A stretch of DNA of 53,918 bases from Oscillospiraceae bacterium (GCA_017452505.1 JAFTMI010000014.1:1-53918); one strand, 5' to 3'. Positions 7,364 to 16,340 are shown, counted from the stretch's first letter. Numbers and translations are program-made. Notes: generated by a model not told the origin, from the letters alone.

Positions 7364-7624
7364 ATGCCCCACTACGACTTTTTTCAACACAAAGAATGCG
7401 AATATTTCCCCTGCCATAAAGTGGAGGACGAAAGCAGATTTAGCTGCCTGTTTTGCTACTGCCCTCTGTACGCATTGGGGGATCAATGCGGTGGCAATTT
7501 TACTTATACGGAGTATGGCATCAAGGATTGCTCCAATTGCTTAGTTCCCCACAGACGGGAGAATTATAACAAAATCATGGCTAAGATCGGCGATGTGATG
7601 GAGCTTGCCAAAAAGAAGGACTGA
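7364..7624 (+). CDS. Cysteine-rich small domain protein
   Basis: An 86-residue protein with nine cysteines, in the order KECEYFPCH, SCLFCYCPLY, DQCGG and KDCSNCLVPH. This matches the Cys-rich small domain family (PF04071 type), a probable metal-binding protein of anaerobes sometimes found with cobalamin genes. AGAAAGGG lies upstream of the ATG. No neighbour points to a pathway. The metal is presumably zinc or an Fe-S cluster; its identity cannot be told from the sequence. Confidence 0.75.
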   Translation: MPHYDFFQHKECEYFPCHKVEDESRFSCLFCYCPLYALGDQCGGNFTYTEYGIKDCSNCLVPHRRENYNKIMAKIGDVMELAKKKD

Positions 7625-7627
7625 ACC

Positions 7628-7656
7628 TTGATTTTCAAGGGATACTTTGTTATAAT
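7628..7656 (+). promoter_or_regulatory. Promoter of tRNA-Ser
   Basis: TTGATT (7628-7633) and TATAAT (7651-7656) are 17 bp apart, 18 bp before the tRNA. Confidence 0.85.
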
Positions 7657-7673
7657 ATAACAGTTATGAATAC

Positions 7674-7765
7674 GGAGCAGTACTCAAGCTGGTCGAAGAG
7701 GCGTGACTCGAAATCTCGTAGGGCATGAAAGTGCCGCCAGGGTTCGAATCCCTGCTGCTCCGCCA
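7674..7765 (+). tRNA. tRNA-Ser (CGA)
   Basis: The acceptor stem GGAGCAG (7674-7680) pairs with CTGCTCC (7755-7761), followed by discriminator G and an encoded CCA. The long variable arm (GGGC-ATGAAAGT-GCC) is typical of class II tRNA-Ser. The anticodon loop CTCGAAA gives anticodon CGA for UCG codons. The anticodon stem (7702-7706 with 7714-7718) has one T-T mismatch in the middle. Confidence 0.93.
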
Positions 7766-7769
7766 AGCA

Positions 7770-7802
7770 AATCCGAACAGCTTGTTGCTGTTCGGATTTT
7801 AC
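7770..7802 (+). terminator. tRNA-Ser terminator or attenuator
   Basis: A 12-bp perfect stem (7770-7781 with 7787-7798) and a short T-run follow the tRNA. The next gene starts only 31 bases later. Confidence 0.8.
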
Positions 7803-7833
7803 TTTATGCTACAACATAAAGGTGGTGAAGGAC

Positions 7834-9201
7834 TTGGAAAACGAAACCGTAAACAAGAATATTCTGACACAGTTTGATCAATCCGCAAAGCAGTTCTGCG
7901 AAAAGACAAACGGCATTGCCTGCGATATAACCAATGTTTACAAAAACGAAGAAAAGAAGCAAAATCTGCAACATCGCTATGCCAAAATCTACTACAACAC
8001 TTTTACCCTGAAGTTTGTATATACACCCCACGGAATTATGGGTGTTGTGAATAGTGTTTTAAGCTGTTTGGTTTCTTTTGACAAAAATGAGGAGGCAATC
8101 GAGATACCACTGCCGCTAATGACGGACTATTGCGATATGAATGTGGCAATGCCAATGTGTGTTCCCCTCATTACCAATAAAACAGGAATGGCCCAAGCGT
8201 TTACCTGTTTGCAAACTGCCTTGATTGATTTGCTCCCTGTTGTAGCAGAGATTGGTGCAGATTCTCAACAGCGTGCGAAAATTTTAGCTGCATTTTGCAA
8301 TGAGATACTGTCCGTATTGGGAATAGAGCCTTCTGCCCAAATATCGCAGGCAATCATTGATTGGTCAGTGGTGAGGTTTGCTACCGGTGCTTTTTTGGTC
8401 AACCTAAAAGGAAACCGGAGGAAAGCAGCCAAAAAGTTAAGGAAAACAAAGAAATTGACCGGCTATGAGAAAAGGATGATTGCACTGTGGGAATCCAATG
8501 AAGCATACGATTATCCAGACATCTCTGCAATTGTTGAAAATGCGGAAGCGTATAACGAAAGCGGTGTGGAAAAGTTTTCACATAGAGAACTCTTTTCTGT
8601 GTTGACTTCAGCAGTTATTCTTACCCCTGTCATATCGGTGGCATACCTGGCGCTGTATTTCTTGTTGATGGCCTTGCAAAGCTGGAACGCGGTTTATCTT
8701 ATGGGGCCAATTTATAATTTCCCCATCGCCATCTTTGCGGCTTTTATGACAGGCTTTTCAGTAAGTTATTTTACGCGGCACAAAGCCTATAAATGGCTCT
8801 ATAAAAAGCATTATGACAAGTACTGCGAGATGGATCATATCCAAAACGGAGAAACAGCGGATAAAATAATGAAGTGGTTTACCGGGATCGTGATTGCGGG
8901 CAGCCTTGTGGTGTGCACACTGTTTCCTTATTGGAATTTGCGATTTTTGCCTGCTGGCTTCGTGGATAACTCCAAATTCCTTTCACTCAAAGGCCGGTAC
9001 TATGACTATAGCCAAGTGGAACGGGTCTATTATAAGGCGGACAGAGAAAATGATTTTGGCGAAGTGTTGGAGTTTCCATCCTATGTGCTTGTGCTGAAAG
9101 ACGGCAAAGAAATCGACCTTTACGAACATGGAGAAATCTCAGACTATGATCCCAAGTTGTTAGATCATCTTCGGGAAAAAGGTGTAAAAATAGAGAAATA
9201 A
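7834..9201 (+). CDS. Uncharacterised multi-helix membrane protein
   Basis: About 455 residues with no family I recognise. The first 200 residues are soluble-looking, followed by a basic stretch (NRRKAAKKLRKTKKL), two hydrophobic segments at residues about 258-320, a third at about 353-372, and a C-terminal domain of about 85 residues (residues about 370-455) that ends in charged residues. The C-terminal part (LKGRYYDYSQVERVYYKADR, then YVLVLKDGKEIDLYEHGEIS) resembles the small beta domains of bacterial-PH type proteins. The start is probably TTG at 7834, because AAAGGTGG sits 8 bases before it; the GTG codons at 7822 and 7825 lie inside that site. It heads an operon with glycerate kinase, 14 bases downstream. 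Confidence 0.65.
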   Translation: MENETVNKNILTQFDQSAKQFCEKTNGIACDITNVYKNEEKKQNLQHRYAKIYYNTFTLKFVYTPHGIMGVVNSVLSCLVSFDKNEEAIEIPLPLMTDYCDMNVAMPMCVPLITNKTGMAQAFTCLQTALIDLLPVVAEIGADSQQRAKILAAFCNEILSVLGIEPSAQISQAIIDWSVVRFATGAFLVNLKGNRRKAAKKLRKTKKLTGYEKRMIALWESNEAYDYPDISAIVENAEAYNESGVEKFSHRELFSVLTSAVILTPVISVAYLALYFLLMALQSWNAVYLMGPIYNFPIAIFAAFMTGFSVSYFTRHKAYKWLYKKHYDKYCEMDHIQNGETADKIMKWFTGIVIAGSLVVCTLFPYWNLRFLPAGFVDNSKFLSLKGRYYDYSQVERVYYKADRENDFGEVLEFPSYVLVLKDGKEIDLYEHGEISDYDPKLLDHLREKGVKIEK

Positions 9202-9215
9202 AAGGGGATGTTGTT

Positions 9216-10454
9216 ATGGATAAGTTATTGCTTTCTCACGCGGATACCATTGTTGCGAAAGCTATCCGGGCTGTCCAGCCGGATGCGGCTGTGGCAAGAG
9301 CCTTGGCGGGCAAGGAATTTCCCAGCAGAGTTTTGCTGGTTGCAGCAGGTAAAGCTGCCTGGCAGATGGCAAAAGCCGCCCATGACTGCATGGGCGACCG
9401 GATCGAGAAAGGCGTGGTTGTTACAAAATACTACCACGTAAAAGCCCCTATTGCCAATTTTGATTGTTATGAGGCCGGCCACCCTGTGCCTGATGCAAAT
9501 ACCTTCTCCGCGACCCAAAAGGCTTTGGAGCTGGTGACCGATTTGACCGAAACAGATACCGTGCTGTTTTTGCTGTCCGGTGGCGGCAGCGCTTTGTTTG
9601 AGAAGCCCTTGGTTCCCGGTGAGGAATTGCAGGACATTACCTCCCAGCTTTTGGCCTGTGGCGCGGATATCGTGGAGATGAACACTATCCGCAAGCGCCT
9701 GTCCGGTGTAAAGGGCGGACGCTTTGGGGAAGTCTGCGCCCCGGCAAAGGTCTTTGCGGTGGTGCTGTCGGATATTTTGGGTGACCCCTTGGATATGATC
9801 GCCTCAGGCCCGGCCTGCCCGGATAGCAGCACCTGCGAGCAGGCCATTGCCATTGCTAAGAAATATGATCTGCAATTAAGCGAAAAAGCCTGGGAACTTT
9901 TGAGCCGGGAAACCCCCAAGTCCCTTACCAATGTGGAAACGCAGATCACCGGTTCTGTCCGGGAGCTTTGCACCGCTGCGGCAAAAGTGTGTGAAGAATT
10001 GGGATATAAGCCTGTTTTACTTACCGATCAGCTTTCCTGCCAGGCAAAGGAGGCAGGTGCTTTCCTGGCAAGCATTCTCAAAACCCACGCAGGCAGCAAG
10101 GAGAACCTTGCCTTTATTGCCGGCGGTGAAACGGTGGTGCAGCTGACAGGCAAAGGCCTGGGCGGCCGTAACCAGGAGATCGCCCTGTCCGCAGCAGCGG
10201 GCATTGCCGGAGTTCCCGGCGCGGCGGTGTTCAGCGTTGGCTCCGATGGAACAGACGGCCCTACCGATGCCGCTGGCGGCTATGTGGATTTCCAAACTGC
10301 CGCAGCCCTCAAAGAAAAGGGCTGGGACATTTACGAAACCCTGCAAAATAATGATGCCTACCACGCATTGCAAGTAGTGGACGGGCTGATTATGACCGGA
10401 CCTACCGGCACCAATGTGAACGATGTAGCCGTAGCCCTGTTAAGAGGAGAATAA
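9216..10454 (+). CDS. Glycerate 2-kinase (MOFRL family)
   Basis: A 412-residue ATP-dependent glycerate kinase that converts glycerate to 2-phosphoglycerate and feeds glycolysis. The N-terminal domain has the conserved VAAGKAAWQMAKAA and LLSGGGSALFEKP segments; the C-terminal MOFRL domain has GGETVVQLTGKGLGGRNQE and SVGSDGTDGPTDAAGG. Length matches the family. It follows the unknown membrane protein by 14 bases and is followed 2 bases later by an aldo/keto reductase, so the operon probably handles a sugar acid or hydroxy-acid that ends as glycerate. Confidence 0.93.
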   Translation: MDKLLLSHADTIVAKAIRAVQPDAAVARALAGKEFPSRVLLVAAGKAAWQMAKAAHDCMGDRIEKGVVVTKYYHVKAPIANFDCYEAGHPVPDANTFSATQKALELVTDLTETDTVLFLLSGGGSALFEKPLVPGEELQDITSQLLACGADIVEMNTIRKRLSGVKGGRFGEVCAPAKVFAVVLSDILGDPLDMIASGPACPDSSTCEQAIAIAKKYDLQLSEKAWELLSRETPKSLTNVETQITGSVRELCTAAAKVCEELGYKPVLLTDQLSCQAKEAGAFLASILKTHAGSKENLAFIAGGETVVQLTGKGLGGRNQEIALSAAAGIAGVPGAAVFSVGSDGTDGPTDAAGGYVDFQTAAALKEKGWDIYETLQNNDAYHALQVVDGLIMTGPTGTNVNDVAVALLRGE

Positions 10455-10456
10455 TT

Positions 10457-11464
10457 ATGGAATACAGAGTTTTAGGAAAAACCGGTCTGAAAATATCCCG
10501 TATGGGTTTTGGCGGTATTCCCATTCAGAAGATCGATGCAGAAGGTACAAAAACCTTGATGGAGCAACTGATGGCCGCAGGTGTGAATTATATTGACACC
10601 GCCCGGGCCTACACCGTCAGCGAGGAATACTTAGGCTATGCCCTCCAAGGCATTCGCCAAAACTTTATCCTGGCCACAAAGAGCATGGCCCGCACCGCTG
10701 AAGCGATGGCAAAGGACATCGACCTGAGCCTGCAGAAGCTACAGACAGACTATATTGACCTGTATCAAATTCATAACCCCAACGCCAAGGACTTTGATGC
10801 TGTGCAGGCGCCCGGCGGTGCGCTGGAGGCTCTCCGGGCGGCTAAGGCGGCCGGCAAGATCGGCCATATCGGTATCACCCTCCACGCCGTTGATCTCTTT
10901 GAAAAAGCCGTGGAGCTTCCCTGGGTGGAAACCATTATGTTCCCCTATAACATCGTGGAAACCCAGGGTGAGGAACTGATCGCAAAATGCGCCGAGAAGA
11001 ACATTGGCTTTATCTGTATGAAGCCCCTGGCAGGCGGCGCCATCGATGATGCCACTACCGCTCTGCGGTTTATTGCCGCCAACCCCAATGTGACCGTGGT
11101 GATCCCCGGAATGGCGGAGGAAAAGGAAATAGGGCAGAACGTTGCTGCAATTTCCAATACCGCGCCTTTGTCCGAGGTAGAGCAGACAAAGATCAAGGAA
11201 ATCCGGGATTTCTTAGGCACAAATTTCTGCCGCCGCTGTAATTACTGCGCCCCCTGTGCAGCCGGCATCAATATTCCCATGATCTTCCTAATCGAGGGCT
11301 ATTTCAGCCGTTACAATCTAAAGGAGTGGGCGGAGACCCGTTACCGCAACTTAGAGAAGAAAGCATCAGACTGCATAGAGTGCGGCGTATGCGAGACCCG
11401 CTGCCCCTATAATCTCCCCATCCGTCAGATGATGCAAAATGCCAAGGAAGTCTTTGGGGAATAA
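10457..11464 (+). CDS. Aldo/keto reductase with C-terminal ferredoxin-like domain
   Basis: A 335-residue enzyme. Residues 1-250 form the aldo/keto reductase barrel with the catalytic tetrad visible: Asp and Tyr in YIDTARAYTVSE, Lys in ILATKS, His in YQIHNPN. The last 80 residues hold two cysteine clusters, CRRCNYCAPCAAGI and CIECGVCETRCPYNLP, which look like one complete and one atypical [4Fe-4S] site. Such fused enzymes can take electrons from ferredoxin-like partners as well as NAD(P)H. It lies between glycerate kinase and an SGNH hydrolase. The substrate is unknown. Confidence 0.88.
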   Translation: MEYRVLGKTGLKISRMGFGGIPIQKIDAEGTKTLMEQLMAAGVNYIDTARAYTVSEEYLGYALQGIRQNFILATKSMARTAEAMAKDIDLSLQKLQTDYIDLYQIHNPNAKDFDAVQAPGGALEALRAAKAAGKIGHIGITLHAVDLFEKAVELPWVETIMFPYNIVETQGEELIAKCAEKNIGFICMKPLAGGAIDDATTALRFIAANPNVTVVIPGMAEEKEIGQNVAAISNTAPLSEVEQTKIKEIRDFLGTNFCRRCNYCAPCAAGINIPMIFLIEGYFSRYNLKEWAETRYRNLEKKASDCIECGVCETRCPYNLPIRQMMQNAKEVFGE

Positions 11465-11476
11465 GGAAGTGTTTTC

Positions 11477-12532
11477 ATGAGCGATATTGCTGCCATTGAT
11501 GCCAATTTTAAGGTGGAAACGAAAATAGCACAAGAGGACTTGCGGTTCTACGATTCTCGACAAGCCCCCTTTCAGATTTGTGGTGTGTATTTTGAAGATG
11601 GGAAATTCCGCCGTATGCCGGAATCCGTGGCCAAAGATGTCAACCCCGGTGTTCTGCGCCTGCATGCCAATACTGCCGGCGGCCGTATCCGTTTCCAAAC
11701 GGACAGCCCCTATGTTGCCATTCATACCAAAATGCCAAGCATTGGGAAAATGCCGCATTTTGCCTTGACCGGCTCTGCGGGCTTTGACCTGTACGGCAAG
11801 GAAGAAGGGGAGCAGGAGCGGTATATGGGAACCTTTACGCCGCCCTTTGCCATAACTGATGGCTATGAAAGCATCCTCCGTTTCCCTGGGGCAAAAATGC
11901 GGGAGATCACCATCCATATGCCCTTGTATAGTGAGGTAAGTGCGCTGTATATCGGTTTGCAGGAGGGGGCAATTATCCTGCCGCCCAAGCCCTATAAGGC
12001 GCAGAAACCCATCGTCTATTACGGCTCCTCCATTACTCAGGGTGGTTGTGCATCCCGGCCGGGCAATGCATACCAAAATCCCATTGCCCGAAGATTGAAT
12101 GTGGATTATGTAAACCTCGGCTTTTCGGGAAGTGCCCAAGGCGAACAGGTGATAGCGGACTATATTGCAGGACTTCCTATGTCTGTTTTTGTCTATGACT
12201 ATGACCATAATGCGCCTACGCCGGAGCATTTGCAGGAAACCCATGAGAAAATGTTCCTGACAATTCGTAAGGCACACCCGGATATCCCCGTCGTCATGAT
12301 GTCAAGACCCAGAGCATATTTAAGCACAGAAGACCAGCGACGATTGGAAATCATTACGGCTACCTATGAAAATGCGAAAGCCCGGGGGGATCAAAATGTG
12401 TACCTGCTTACCGGCCCGGAACTGATGCGTGATGCAGGTAGCGACGGTAACGTGGACGGCACACACCCCACAGATTACGGCTTTGCCTCCATGGCCCGTG
12501 CCTTGGGAGACTTGCTTGAAAAATTGCAATAA
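11477..12532 (+). CDS. SGNH/GDSL-family hydrolase
   Basis: A 351-residue esterase-type hydrolase. Residues about 1-170 form a beta-rich N-terminal domain (GVLRLHANTAGGRIRFQTDS) of the kind found before carbohydrate-esterase SGNH domains. The catalytic half contains block I YYGSSITQGGCASRPGNAY with the nucleophile Ser, NLGFSGSAQGE, DYDHNAPTPE, and the final DGTHPTDYGF with Asp and His. No signal peptide is seen, so it acts in the cytoplasm. Deacetylation of an imported sugar derivative is plausible given the neighbouring glycerate kinase. It is the last gene of the operon. Confidence 0.85.
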   Translation: MSDIAAIDANFKVETKIAQEDLRFYDSRQAPFQICGVYFEDGKFRRMPESVAKDVNPGVLRLHANTAGGRIRFQTDSPYVAIHTKMPSIGKMPHFALTGSAGFDLYGKEEGEQERYMGTFTPPFAITDGYESILRFPGAKMREITIHMPLYSEVSALYIGLQEGAIILPPKPYKAQKPIVYYGSSITQGGCASRPGNAYQNPIARRLNVDYVNLGFSGSAQGEQVIADYIAGLPMSVFVYDYDHNAPTPEHLQETHEKMFLTIRKAHPDIPVVMMSRPRAYLSTEDQRRLEIITATYENAKARGDQNVYLLTGPELMRDAGSDGNVDGTHPTDYGFASMARALGDLLEKLQ

Positions 12533-12566
12533 AAATATCGCCGAGTCATTTGACTTGGCGATATTT
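12533..12566. terminator. Bidirectional terminator between SGNH hydrolase and ileS
   Basis: AAATATCGCCGAGTCA (12533-12548) pairs with TGACTTGGCGATATTT (12551-12566). The A/T flanks give a T-run on both strands, so it serves both convergent genes. Confidence 0.88.
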
Positions 12567-12574
12567 CATTTTGA

Positions 12575-15367
12575 TTAGATTTCCAGATCTAACTGAGAGA
12601 TAACAGCTGCGCAGCGGGGGCACAGGCCATTTTCGTCAGCTTCCGTGGAGTGCATCCAGCAGCGGGGACACTTCTTGCCCCGGGCTTCGGTAACACCTAC
12701 GGTCAAACCGGGCAGGTTGGTGCCGGTGCCGACGGTAGCACCCTCGGGAGCAGCTTCCCAATCGCAGGAGGACACAATGCAGATCTCAGCCAAGTTGAGG
12801 CCTTCGCAGGCAGCCTTCACAGCAGCATCCTGAATATCAAGGCTCACATGAGCCTCCAAAGCCTTGCCGATACGCTTGTCGGCACGGGCAACCTCCAGCA
12901 CGCCGTTTACATCCTGGCGCAGCTTCATCACAGTATCCCACTTAGCCATAGCAGCCTCGTCCAGGCAGTAAGCAGCAAAATCGGTGGGCATCTGATTCAG
13001 CAGAATGTTCCGGGCGTCGTCGCCATCGCGATGGGGCATTGCCTGCCAGATCTCATCGCAGGTAAAGGCCAGGATGGGAGCAAACAGCTTAGCCAAAGCA
13101 TCCACGATCAGGAACAGAGCGCTCTGTGCGCTGCGGCGGCGCAGGCCACCCGGCAGCTCGCAGTACAGCCGATCCTTGATAATATCCAGATAGAAAGAGG
13201 ACAGCTCCACAACGCAGAAATCGTTGATGATGTGGGAAACCACATGGAACTCGTAGTTGTCGTAAGCCTTCTTGCAGGCAGCAACCAAGTCATTCAGCTT
13301 GGTGAGCGCCCACTTGTCCAGCTCCTCCATCTCAGCGGGAGCAACCAAGTTGTTGGGGTCAAACTCGTTCAAGTTGCCCAGGCAGTACCGGGCGGTGTTA
13401 CGGAACTTCAGATAGTTCTGGGCGATCTGCTTGAAGATCTCCTTGGAGCAGCGTACATCTGCGTGGTAGTCAGAAGATGCAGCCCACAGACGGACGATGT
13501 CCGCACCGAAGTCCTTAATAAGGTCAGCGGGATCAACGCCATTGCCCAAAGACTTGTGCATAGCCCGGCCCTGGCCGTCAACGACCCAGCCGTGGGTCAG
13601 CACCTGCTTGAAGGGTGCGCCCTGGTCCAGCGCGCCAACGGAGGTCAGCAGACTGGACTGGAACCAACCACGATACTGGTCAGCACCTTCCAAATATACA
13701 TCTGCAGGCCATAGCTCGGGAGTGCGATGCATCAAAGAGGCAAAGTGGGTGGAACCGGAGTCAAACCAGCAGTCCAGGGTGTCGGTCTCCTTGTCGAAGT
13801 CTTTGCCACCGCAGTGGGGGCAGGTGAAGCCTTCCGGAACAAGTTCCATAGCTTCCTTCTCGAACCATACATTGGAGCCGTGCTCATCAAACAGGGCAGA
13901 GATCTTGGAGATGGACTCGGGGGTGGAAACAGGCTTGCCACAGTCCTTGCAGTAGAACACAGGGATGGGCAGACCCCAGCGGCGCTGACGGCTGATACAC
14001 CAGTCGGCACGCTCCCGGATCATGCTTTCCATCCGGTCGCCGCCCCAGGCAGGGAACCACTTCACATTCTCGATAGCCTTAACAGCCTGATCCTTGAAGG
14101 ACTCCACGGAGCAGAACCACTGAGGGGTAGCCCGGAAGATAACGGGCTTCTTGCAGCGGTCGTGGTGGGGGTAGGAGTGAACGATCTCTTCGGAAGCGAA
14201 CAGAGCACCGCTTTCCTTCATATCTGCCAAAATCACAGGATTGGACTCTTCGGTCTTCATGCCGGCATATTTGCCTGCATAGTCGGTGTGGCGGCCGTAA
14301 TCATCCACAGGCACAACCAGCTCCATGCCGTAACGCATACAGGTCTGATAGTCGTCAGCACCAAAGCCGGGCGCGGTGTGAACACAACCGGTACCACTGT
14401 CCATGGTAACATACTCAGCGTAAACCAGACGGGAGGTCTTGTCCAGGAAGGGGTGCTTAGCCAGCATATTCTCGAAGAATGCGCCGGGATAGGTAGCCAA
14501 AATTTCATAGCTGGTATAGCCGCCGATGCCCATAACCTTTTCGCACAGAGCCTCTGCCACAATAAAGATCTCATCGCTGTAGTCAGGCTTCACCAGCACA
14601 TAATTATCACGAGGATGCAGGCAGATAGCCATATTGCCGGGCAGGGTCCAAATGGTGGTGGTCCAAATGACGAATTTGACCTTGCTCAGATCAAAGCCCT
14701 CCAGCTTGCCCAAATCGTCGGCAATGGGGAACTTTACATAGACGGAAGTACAGGGATCGTCCTTGTACTCGATATCAGCTTCCGCAACGGCGGTAGCGCA
14801 GAAGGGACACCAGGTAACGGGCTTCAGACCCTTGTAGATGTAGCCCTTGTCGAACATCCGGCCAAAGACCTTGACCTCCTGGGCCTCGAAATGCTTGTCC
14901 ATGGTACGGTAGGGATGCTCCCAATCGCCCACAACACCCAGGCGCTTGAAGCCGCCCATCTGCTTCTGAATGAAGTCCTCGGCGAAATCCTCACAAGCCT
15001 TCCGGAATTCCGGCACGGACATGTCCTTGTTCAGCTTTTTCTTGGAGTTTTCGATGGCGCGTTCGATGGGCAGACCGTGGTTATCCCAGCCGGGAACGTA
15101 GGGAGTGTAGAAGCCCATCATAGCGTGGCTGCGGACGATGAAGTCCTTCAGAGCTTTGTTCAGCGCGTGACCCATGTGAATGTAGCCGTTACTGAAGGGA
15201 GGGCCATCGTGAAGAATAAAGGGGGGCAGACCCTTATTTTTTTCCAGCAGCGCGTTGTAAAGATCCAACTCGTTCCACCGCTCCAGCATACCCGGTTCCC
15301 GGGCAGGCAGACCGGCCTTCATGGGGAAGTCGGTCTTGGGGGTGATAATGGTGTTTTTGTATTCCAT
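12575..15367 (-). CDS. ileS: Isoleucyl-tRNA synthetase
   Basis: A 930-residue class Ia aminoacyl-tRNA synthetase that charges tRNA-Ile. The HIGH-type motif is in PPFSNGYIHMGHALNK (residue about 60) and the KMSKS-type motif in GRAMHKSLGNGVDP (residue about 605). Between them lies the editing domain. The C-terminus has a zinc site, CPRCW and CPRC. The start at 15367 has GGAGGT 7 bases upstream; the frame runs five residues further without a site. A T-box leader for isoleucine lies directly upstream, followed by divIVA, sepF and ylmE in the usual Firmicutes order. Confidence 0.96.
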   Translation of the reverse strand: MEYKNTIITPKTDFPMKAGLPAREPGMLERWNELDLYNALLEKNKGLPPFILHDGPPFSNGYIHMGHALNKALKDFIVRSHAMMGFYTPYVPGWDNHGLPIERAIENSKKKLNKDMSVPEFRKACEDFAEDFIQKQMGGFKRLGVVGDWEHPYRTMDKHFEAQEVKVFGRMFDKGYIYKGLKPVTWCPFCATAVAEADIEYKDDPCTSVYVKFPIADDLGKLEGFDLSKVKFVIWTTTIWTLPGNMAICLHPRDNYVLVKPDYSDEIFIVAEALCEKVMGIGGYTSYEILATYPGAFFENMLAKHPFLDKTSRLVYAEYVTMDSGTGCVHTAPGFGADDYQTCMRYGMELVVPVDDYGRHTDYAGKYAGMKTEESNPVILADMKESGALFASEEIVHSYPHHDRCKKPVIFRATPQWFCSVESFKDQAVKAIENVKWFPAWGGDRMESMIRERADWCISRQRRWGLPIPVFYCKDCGKPVSTPESISKISALFDEHGSNVWFEKEAMELVPEGFTCPHCGGKDFDKETDTLDCWFDSGSTHFASLMHRTPELWPADVYLEGADQYRGWFQSSLLTSVGALDQGAPFKQVLTHGWVVDGQGRAMHKSLGNGVDPADLIKDFGADIVRLWAASSDYHADVRCSKEIFKQIAQNYLKFRNTARYCLGNLNEFDPNNLVAPAEMEELDKWALTKLNDLVAACKKAYDNYEFHVVSHIINDFCVVELSSFYLDIIKDRLYCELPGGLRRRSAQSALFLIVDALAKLFAPILAFTCDEIWQAMPHRDGDDARNILLNQMPTDFAAYCLDEAAMAKWDTVMKLRQDVNGVLEVARADKRIGKALEAHVSLDIQDAAVKAACEGLNLAEICIVSSCDWEAAPEGATVGTGTNLPGLTVGVTEARGKKCPRCWMHSTEADENGLCPRCAAVISQLDLEI

Positions 15368-15375
15368 TGGAAATA

Positions 15376-15636
15376 CCTCCATAGTGTAATCATAATAAAA
15401 ATGCCTTTGTCCCTATATAAGAGACAAAGGCATTGTGACCTCTGCGGTACCACTCTCATTCCGGGAATATCCCGGCACTCGAATGCACGGTATCGGGTGC
15501 AACCGGCGCAGCCTACTTACATAAAGTGTTGGGTGCGCTGCTCAAAGGGGATGCAAAGTGTTGGATACCTGCTGCCTTGCACCGTCCGGCAGCTCTCTGT
15601 TGGCATTGCCAAGCTTTGCGTGTCCTTGTCTAAGCG
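15376..15636 (-). promoter_or_regulatory. T-box leader of ileS
   Basis: On the minus strand the conserved T-box AGAGTGGTACCGCAGAGGTC (15433-15453 region) lies just before an intrinsic terminator, and a long structured stem I region lies upstream. A candidate specifier is ATC (complement of 15564-15566, in GGTATCCAAC), an isoleucine codon. Uncharged tRNA-Ile would pair with specifier and T-box and prevent termination, raising ileS expression. The 5' end is approximate because the leader abuts the divIVA stop codon. Confidence 0.9.
15400..15434 (-). terminator. T-box terminator
   Basis: AATGCCTTTGTC (15400-15411) pairs with GACAAAGGCATT (15423-15434), followed on the minus strand by TTTTTATT. 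This is the conditional terminator of the ileS leader. Confidence 0.92.
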
Positions 15637-15640
15637 TTAA

Positions 15641-16318
15641 TTATCCTTTTGTGGGGTCGTAATTGGGGCCAAATTTCAAATCCTTAAATTTCTCCGTTGC
15701 GTCGGAAACAGGGGGCTTGGGCTCAGCAGTAGCTACAGGTTCTTCGGCAGTGCCGATTAAGTTCTGCAGGGTTGCGGAGATCTCGTCAGCCATAGTGTCG
15801 GTTTCATCACGCTTGCCTTCTACCTGGTCGAAATCAAATAAACCGGTTTCGGCAGTGGGAGAGGGGGGATTTGCGGCCTTGATGCGGTCGAGCGCCTTCA
15901 CACAGGAGAGAATCTGCTCTCTCAGCTCGTCGATCTTCGCGCAAGCGGTCTTCCGGGCTTCTTCCACCCGAGCCTCCTCAGCTGCGATCATAAGATTTGC
16001 GTTCTTTGCGCTTTCGATAGCGGCAGCGTTGGCTTCGTTCAGCATCTCGGCGCACTTGGCTTCAGCCTCTTCCAACATTACGTCACAGGTCTTTTGCGCG
16101 TTGACGATGGCATCTTTCATGCTGGTTTCGTTGTCCCGGTATTCTTCCAGCTTGCTGACCAAAACCTTCATCTTGCTCTTGAGCAGAGCGTTTTCCTTAT
16201 GCAAGGTGGTGAAGTCTTCCAACAGCGGTTCCAGGAACTGGTCTACGGATTCCATATCATAGCCGCCAAAGGTGGCGCGGCCAAAGGAAACCTGTTCAAG
16301 ATCTTGGGGTGTTAACAT
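15641..16318 (-). CDS. divIVA: DivIVA-domain cell division protein
   Basis: A 225-residue DivIVA-family protein that binds curved membrane at poles and septum and organises division. The N-terminal lipid-binding domain (LTPQDLEQVSFGRATFGGYD, residues 2-21, then ESVDQFLEPL) is followed by a long coiled coil to about residue 145 and a low-complexity tail with Pro-Thr-Glu and Lys. It lies 22 bases after sepF and abuts the ileS leader. The order ylmE-sepF-divIVA-ileS matches Firmicutes division clusters, although the usual ylmG and ylmH are absent. Confidence 0.92.
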   Translation of the reverse strand: MLTPQDLEQVSFGRATFGGYDMESVDQFLEPLLEDFTTLHKENALLKSKMKVLVSKLEEYRDNETSMKDAIVNAQKTCDVMLEEAEAKCAEMLNEANAAAIESAKNANLMIAAEEARVEEARKTACAKIDELREQILSCVKALDRIKAANPPSPTAETGLFDFDQVEGKRDETDTMADEISATLQNLIGTAEEPVATAEPKPPVSDATEKFKDLKFGPNYDPTKG

Positions 16319-16340
16319 AGTAAATCCTCACGGTTTCGTA

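Noticed and set aside
13727-15640. 637-codon open frame on the plus strand, opposite ileS
   Set aside because: It is the mirror of ileS codon bias: very rich in His, Leu, Val and Gly with no recognisable domain, no ribosome site, and ileS is unmistakable on the other strand.
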